From assembly GCA_038093975.1 (NCBI GenBank), contig JBBPTG010000252.1:1-34838 (forward strand): a stretch of 34,838 nucleotides of DNA, written 5' to 3'. Position 1 is the first letter of the stretch. Each line of letters begins with the position of its first letter. A model generated the notes under the pieces. That model was given only the letters and a program-made list of their open reading frames with translations, had not been told where the DNA came from and searched no databases. The position numbers and the translations under genes are program-made. Positions 31,493 to 34,838 of this stretch are shown in pieces. The DNA is from Chalciporus piperatus. Taxonomy: Eukaryota; Basidiomycota; Agaricomycetes; Boletales; Boletaceae.

Positions 31493-32892
31493 ATGGTTAG
31501 CGATCACATTAGTTTCAATGGTAACACTCGTGTCGAGGTATGTTCCTAGCTATCAACAGATGATCAGTTCACTCAACACACCCAGGTTATCACAGTCTTG
31601 GCCAATTGCGGGAGGGACACCGGTAGGGCGAGGCAGGCGCTGGTGACTTGGATCAAGCGAAAACAAGCAAAAGGACGCACCACCGAACACATACTGACCA
31701 AGTTACGCGATATCGAGCTGAAGGTTAGAGTATAAGCGTCGCTGGACTTCAGTTAACAGATGTGCTGATCCTCAGCGCCTCACAGTTCATCAAGGACACC
31801 TCTCTTCACAACGCCTTCCGCGATGCCAGAGCCGAAACGTACCTTCCAAAACCTCCAGATCTTCCACTCCATTCCCCCCAGAAGCAGCGAACATCATTCG
31901 ATAGGAGGACATCGAATGCGCCGAGTATCACAACCGATGTACTCAGTATTGGGCCTAGCTCAGCCGCGTCTTCTCCATGCGATTTACCCTCAGCTGTGTT
32001 CCAGCCGACGAGCCCTTCAACTTCTCCACAGTCGCTAAATCCCGCACGCGCGCCAGACACATCTCAACAGGGGCCCTCTCAGCAACACTCATCGTTTGCA
32101 CCTCCACTTCCGTCGCCGCGCATACAAATCCCTCGTCCTCGCTCTTTACAACCAGCCCTCTGCTCGTCACCTACCTCCTCCCCGGAGTCTGACGCTCGTC
32201 CTAGATATCGTTATATGTCTCAGCCAGTGGGACCATCTTCACCAGTGCTCCGTCGAGTGGCGCCACCCAGGACTAGTGCTCCGACCGCGCCATTACCACC
32301 AATTCCTACTGTCGACCAAAATCCGGAACCATACGTCGACAGAGACAGGGCACCTAGCCCGGTCGCTGAGCAACCTGAAACGCCACCACCACCCGTATCT
32401 AAGACCCCACGCCCACCTCTGCGCCGTTTGCGAATGCAGCCAATCCCTAGTCCAGTCCCAGGCTCGGACGAATCAGGGCCAATGGCATCGACCAATCACG
32501 CCTCCTTGCGGAGATATCGGGCGGTGACGCATGACGAAACTATTCCATCGGGTGAGGTCGTCCGAGAGGATACTCCGGTCTACATCCTCGATGATAACTC
32601 AGCGAGAGCTGGTATCGGTGCCCCTCCTCCATATGTTGATCAATTTGGTACTTATACCCCCATTGACATGCCAACTATTGGAGATCGGCTCGACAGGGCC
32701 TTGAAGATATGCGGGGATTCACCAGAGGTTCGACGAGAGGTTATCAAGTGCCTCGAGTTCCACCCTGGTTGCGAGCCGCCGTATTGGCAATCTCGCCTTC
32801 GAGCATGCAACCTGAATCTGGAAGCCACTCGCTATCTGGTAGATGAGATGTCTCAACAAGTAAACTGGTCTACACTTGGCAGGGCGTTCTAA
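31493..32892 (+). CDS. proline-rich protein with conserved C-terminal helical domain, 429 aa, unknown
   Basis: Exons: 31493-31537, 31586-31723, 31786-32892, introns 48 and 62 bp, all in phase. The protein starts MVSDHISFNGNTRVEV. A first helical region (about 1-75) includes ITVLANCGRDTGRARQALV and HILTKLRDIELKFIKD. Residues ~85-300 are Pro/Ser-rich and disordered, with several PPxP and SP motifs. The last ~75 residues (DMPTIGDRLDRALKICGD.., CLEFHPGCEPPYWQSRLRA.., ATRYLVDEMSQQVNW) look like a compact helical domain. The proline-rich core could bind SH3 or WW domains. No enzyme motif was found. An alternative acceptor at 31774 would break the frame, so 31785 was chosen. Confidence 0.75.
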
Positions 32893-33296
32893 ACACTCGG
32901 GCATTTGGTATCTTTCGTATATGTTCTCCTTTTTGGTTCTGACGTTCGTGTGTATGACTTCCTACTGGGGATTGTCGCTCTCAGCAGCTTATTAGCCTGA
33001 TATTTATCAACTTTTCAGATACGGTATCGATGTTCTTCTGTGTGTATAGAAATTAGTCTACCACTTGGTCATGTATCATATCCCGGTTTCGTAGCTGTAC
33101 TGATCCACGAGGGAAACTTCTCCTTGCGTTATTCTGACTGATAATTGCGAGGGAACACAACGCATGGACGATCTGATGTTGGTCTGATGCTACTGTTTCA
33201 TCTCGATCAGTTCGTCGCAGTGACATTATAGGCCCTTTTTGTGAATGGGTTAGGTTCATAACAGGGTCATGATACCTCACGAATGCCAGAAACACT
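32893..33296. other. intergenic, 3' flank of the 429-aa gene
   Basis: No gene is seen. Sequence is AT-rich next to the coding end and then bordered by a MITE-like element. Confidence 0.5.
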
Positions 33297-33497
33297 GAAT
33301 CGCGCAATTCCGCGAATCACAAAATTGCGTGATTCGTACCCCTCGAGGTTATTATACACAACCGTCGACGCATTCATAATTGTAATGTAAAAATCTGTAT
33401 AGTACCATGTTGTAATCAAAGTAGTACTAAAATTCTCGACGATAACGCCAAACCCCCCAAACCGCGCAATTCCTGAAATTCCAGAATTGCGCGGTTC
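33297..33497. mobile_element. MITE-like palindromic element, ~201 bp
   Basis: Ends are 14-bp terminal inverted repeats with one mismatch: GAATCGCGCAATTC (33297-33310) and GAATTGCGCGGTTC (33484-33497). Each end is itself a hairpin. On the left, 33297-33309 pairs with 33323-33335 (one G-T mismatch), with a nested CGAATCAC/GTGATTCG. On the right, 33460-33472 pairs perfectly over 13 bp with 33484-33496 around an 11-nt loop. There is no coding capacity and the centre is AT-rich. A non-autonomous foldback/MITE element is the simplest reading. No clear target-site duplication was identified. Confidence 0.55.
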
Positions 33498-33533
33498 GGC
33501 ATGTCTGACGAAATATCACATACCATGTCCAAA

Positions 33534-33737
33534 TGTAACCTCAGACTACCTAAGCAGTGATGAAGTCCCACGAAGAATCAAACAAGAGAACAGACGGGTG
33601 TAAGTCCTACTGGATTGACTGAGGAGAAGAAGTTACAGGCGGGTCTTTATATACGACGAGTAGATGTGATGAGTAAAATAAGACCTCGTAAGCTGACAGC
33701 TAAGACTCGGGCGGCCGCGTGACTCCCAACCGTTACA
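33534..33737 (-). repeat. 3' LTR of a retrotransposon (204 bp)
   Basis: The plus strand starts TGTAACCTCAG and ends CAACCGTTACA: 6-bp inverted ends TGTAAC/GTTACA. On the minus strand it follows a purine tract (33750-33738), contains a TATA box GTATATAAAG (33654-33645), a pyrimidine-rich start region and a U5-like end. That order fixes it as the 3' LTR of a minus-strand element whose body continues right out of the window. Confidence 0.75.
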
Positions 33738-33750
33738 TCCCCCCCTCCAG
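33738..33750 (-). promoter_or_regulatory. polypurine tract
   Basis: Minus strand CTGGAGGGGGGGA directly before the LTR start TGTAAC, the expected plus-strand DNA priming site. Confidence 0.7.
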
Positions 33751-33767
33751 CGAGCTCCCTCGCTCGC

Positions 33768-34838
33768 TCAGTTCATAGCGTTCGCGATGTCTCCTGCTCC
33801 TCCATTTTGGGCCAGTCCTTCCGTGCCGAAGTCGACGAGCTCGAACGATCCGACATCAACGGCATCATCTGTGCCGGTAGCTGGGGCGTCGTGGCCAACA
33901 GTATTCTCGGTCGCGTCTAATCCGAGATCTTCGGCTGTGACCAGCGGCGCCGAGTCTTCGATGAAGGAGTCACCAGGTACAGGTGGAGGGAGGATAGTGG
34001 GCTCAGGAGCTCCACTGAGGAACTGGGCTAAGTCGCCAAACTCGGATAGAGTGTCATGCGACATTGAAGAGTGGATAGATGGAGTATGCGGAGCAATGTC
34101 GAAGGTTTGGGTAGAGCCGGCGGTAATTGCCGAGGTGAGGTTGTTCGCCGACTGAGTCGAAGTAGCCGGCCGGCTGCCTTTACTAATGGAATTGTTGGTC
34201 CTCGAAGCGGATGGCTGGTGCGAGGTGCTCGCACGGCCAGGGCTAACGGTCCTCGCCGCGTCGTCTTCGCCCTCGTACTCATCAATCGCCATGTCCCAGT
34301 CTCCACCGTCGTACTCGGTAGCTTCTCCCATTCGCCTCTCGTCGTGGTGAGCGAGCCGCGGTGGGTCTTCTTCGGCCTCTCTCCTGTGGTTTCGTCCACC
34401 ACGACCTCGTCGTCTCTGACCGCCTCCAGGTTTCCTTTCTCCCCTCTCATTACCCAACTCCCATCCTCTCGCTTTCATCGCCCTTTGTTCCGCCTTCGCT
34501 TCTTCTCGCTGGAGCCTCTGTCGGTCCCAGCGGATCTGTTGCATAGCGAAGTGGTTACCAAGGTCGTTCACCATGCGTTGTTCGCGAGTCGTCGACGATG
34601 CGTCGGGGATCCGATCCCAGAATACGGACGGCGTCGGCTCTCCGTAGTCCTCGCTGAACAGGCTACGCCCACTATGATCGGTTGTGGAGAAACGATAGAT
34701 GGGGTGGTCCTCGTCATTGAACGCTAGGGCGATGGTAAGGTAGCCCAGAGGTTCGACGGGAAGGGGTTGGGAGCGAGCGCGGTTTCGGATCGCAGCGCTA
34801 TGTTCCAAGCATTTCATTAACTGATCTTTAGTGACATA
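33768..34838 (-). CDS. C-terminal part of an LTR-retrotransposon protein (356 aa seen), unfamiliar domain
   Basis: The frame is open from the window edge (34838) to a stop at 33768, only 18 nt before the purine tract, so it is the last coding sequence of the element. An ATG lies at 34817, but the frame continues above it (YVTKDQL), so the protein probably starts outside. Visible parts: a possible small folded domain (LGYLTIALAFNDEDHPIYRF.. to PSVFWDRIPD, residues ~30-80), a helix rich in Arg/Glu/Gln (MQQIRWDRQRLQREEAKAEQ), an RGG-like basic patch (GGGQRRRGRGGRNHRRE) that could bind nucleic acid, then an acidic and Ser/Thr-rich tail. No RT, RNase H, integrase zinc finger, chromodomain or transmembrane segment is seen. 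Gag, an accessory protein or a long pol tail are all possible. Confidence 0.6.
   Translation of the reverse strand, partial: YVTKDQLMKCLEHSAAIRNRARSQPLPVEPLGYLTIALAFNDEDHPIYRFSTTDHSGRSLFSEDYGEPTPSVFWDRIPDASSTTREQRMVNDLGNHFAMQQIRWDRQRLQREEAKAEQRAMKARGWELGNERGERKPGGGQRRRGRGGRNHRREAEEDPPRLAHHDERRMGEATEYDGGDWDMAIDEYEGEDDAARTVSPGRASTSHQPSASRTNNSISKGSRPATSTQSANNLTSAITAGSTQTFDIAPHTPSIHSSMSHDTLSEFGDLAQFLSGAPEPTILPPPVPGDSFIEDSAPLVTAEDLGLDATENTVGHDAPATGTDDAVDVGSFELVDFGTEGLAQNGGAGDIANAMN

Noticed and set aside
1..34838. CRISPR arrays, bacterial operons, ribosomal RNA genes.
   Set aside because: No spaced direct repeats of CRISPR type and no rRNA-like conserved strings. Intron-rich fungal genes throughout.

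Overview
The window reads as nuclear DNA of a filamentous basidiomycete, most likely an Agaricomycete. Genes are dense and cut by many 45-80 bp GT-AG introns, there is no operon structure, and the families and exon layouts are of basidiomycete type. The mix of families and Gypsy elements resembles Rhizoctonia/Ceratobasidiaceae, but that genus-level guess is inference. Gene models below were spliced by hand from reading frames, splice-site consensus and remembered family conservation. No database search was possible.

Left end (1-4500): a nested transposon block. A minus-strand Ty3/Gypsy chromovirus-like element shows its 515-bp 5' LTR (2306-2820), a gag with a zinc knuckle (264-1595) and the first 89 codons of pol, whose ATG overlaps the gag stop (ATGA). 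Its primer-binding site is an exact 11-nt complement of the predicted transcript 5' end, which is the Tf1/sushi self-priming arrangement. It sits inside the 3' end of an older plus-strand element (purine tract plus LTR, 2821 to about 3362). A small unknown ORF and a ~170-190 bp higher-order tandem repeat follow.

Middle left (4500-14200): an APH/AIM9-like kinase-fold gene (4757-6720). Two inverted copies of an HNH-nuclease gene flank an intact nine-exon Sym1/Mpv17-like gene (9184-10188). The left HNH copy is dead (in-frame stop, lost HNH histidine). The right copy is open (10380-11649). Next come two decayed fragments: part of the ribosome-biogenesis gene NOP4 (RBM28-like) and a piece of a WD40 gene.

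Middle right (14200-26200): a 12-exon gene for a 1192-aa YML020W-like alpha/beta-hydrolase-fold protein behind three clustered E-boxes; an aldo/keto reductase on the minus strand whose active-site motif is split by an intron-like insertion and which has a GC-AG intron; a divergent 227-aa unknown gene; and a 14-exon DHA1-type MFS transporter.

Right end (26200-34838): a 958-aa Ser/Pro-rich coiled-coil protein (minus), a 2.4-kb stretch with no recognisable gene, a 429-aa proline-rich unknown protein (plus), a ~200-bp MITE-like palindromic element, and a minus-strand LTR retrotransposon. Of that element only the 204-bp 3' LTR, the purine tract and the C-terminal 356 residues of an unfamiliar protein are inside the window.
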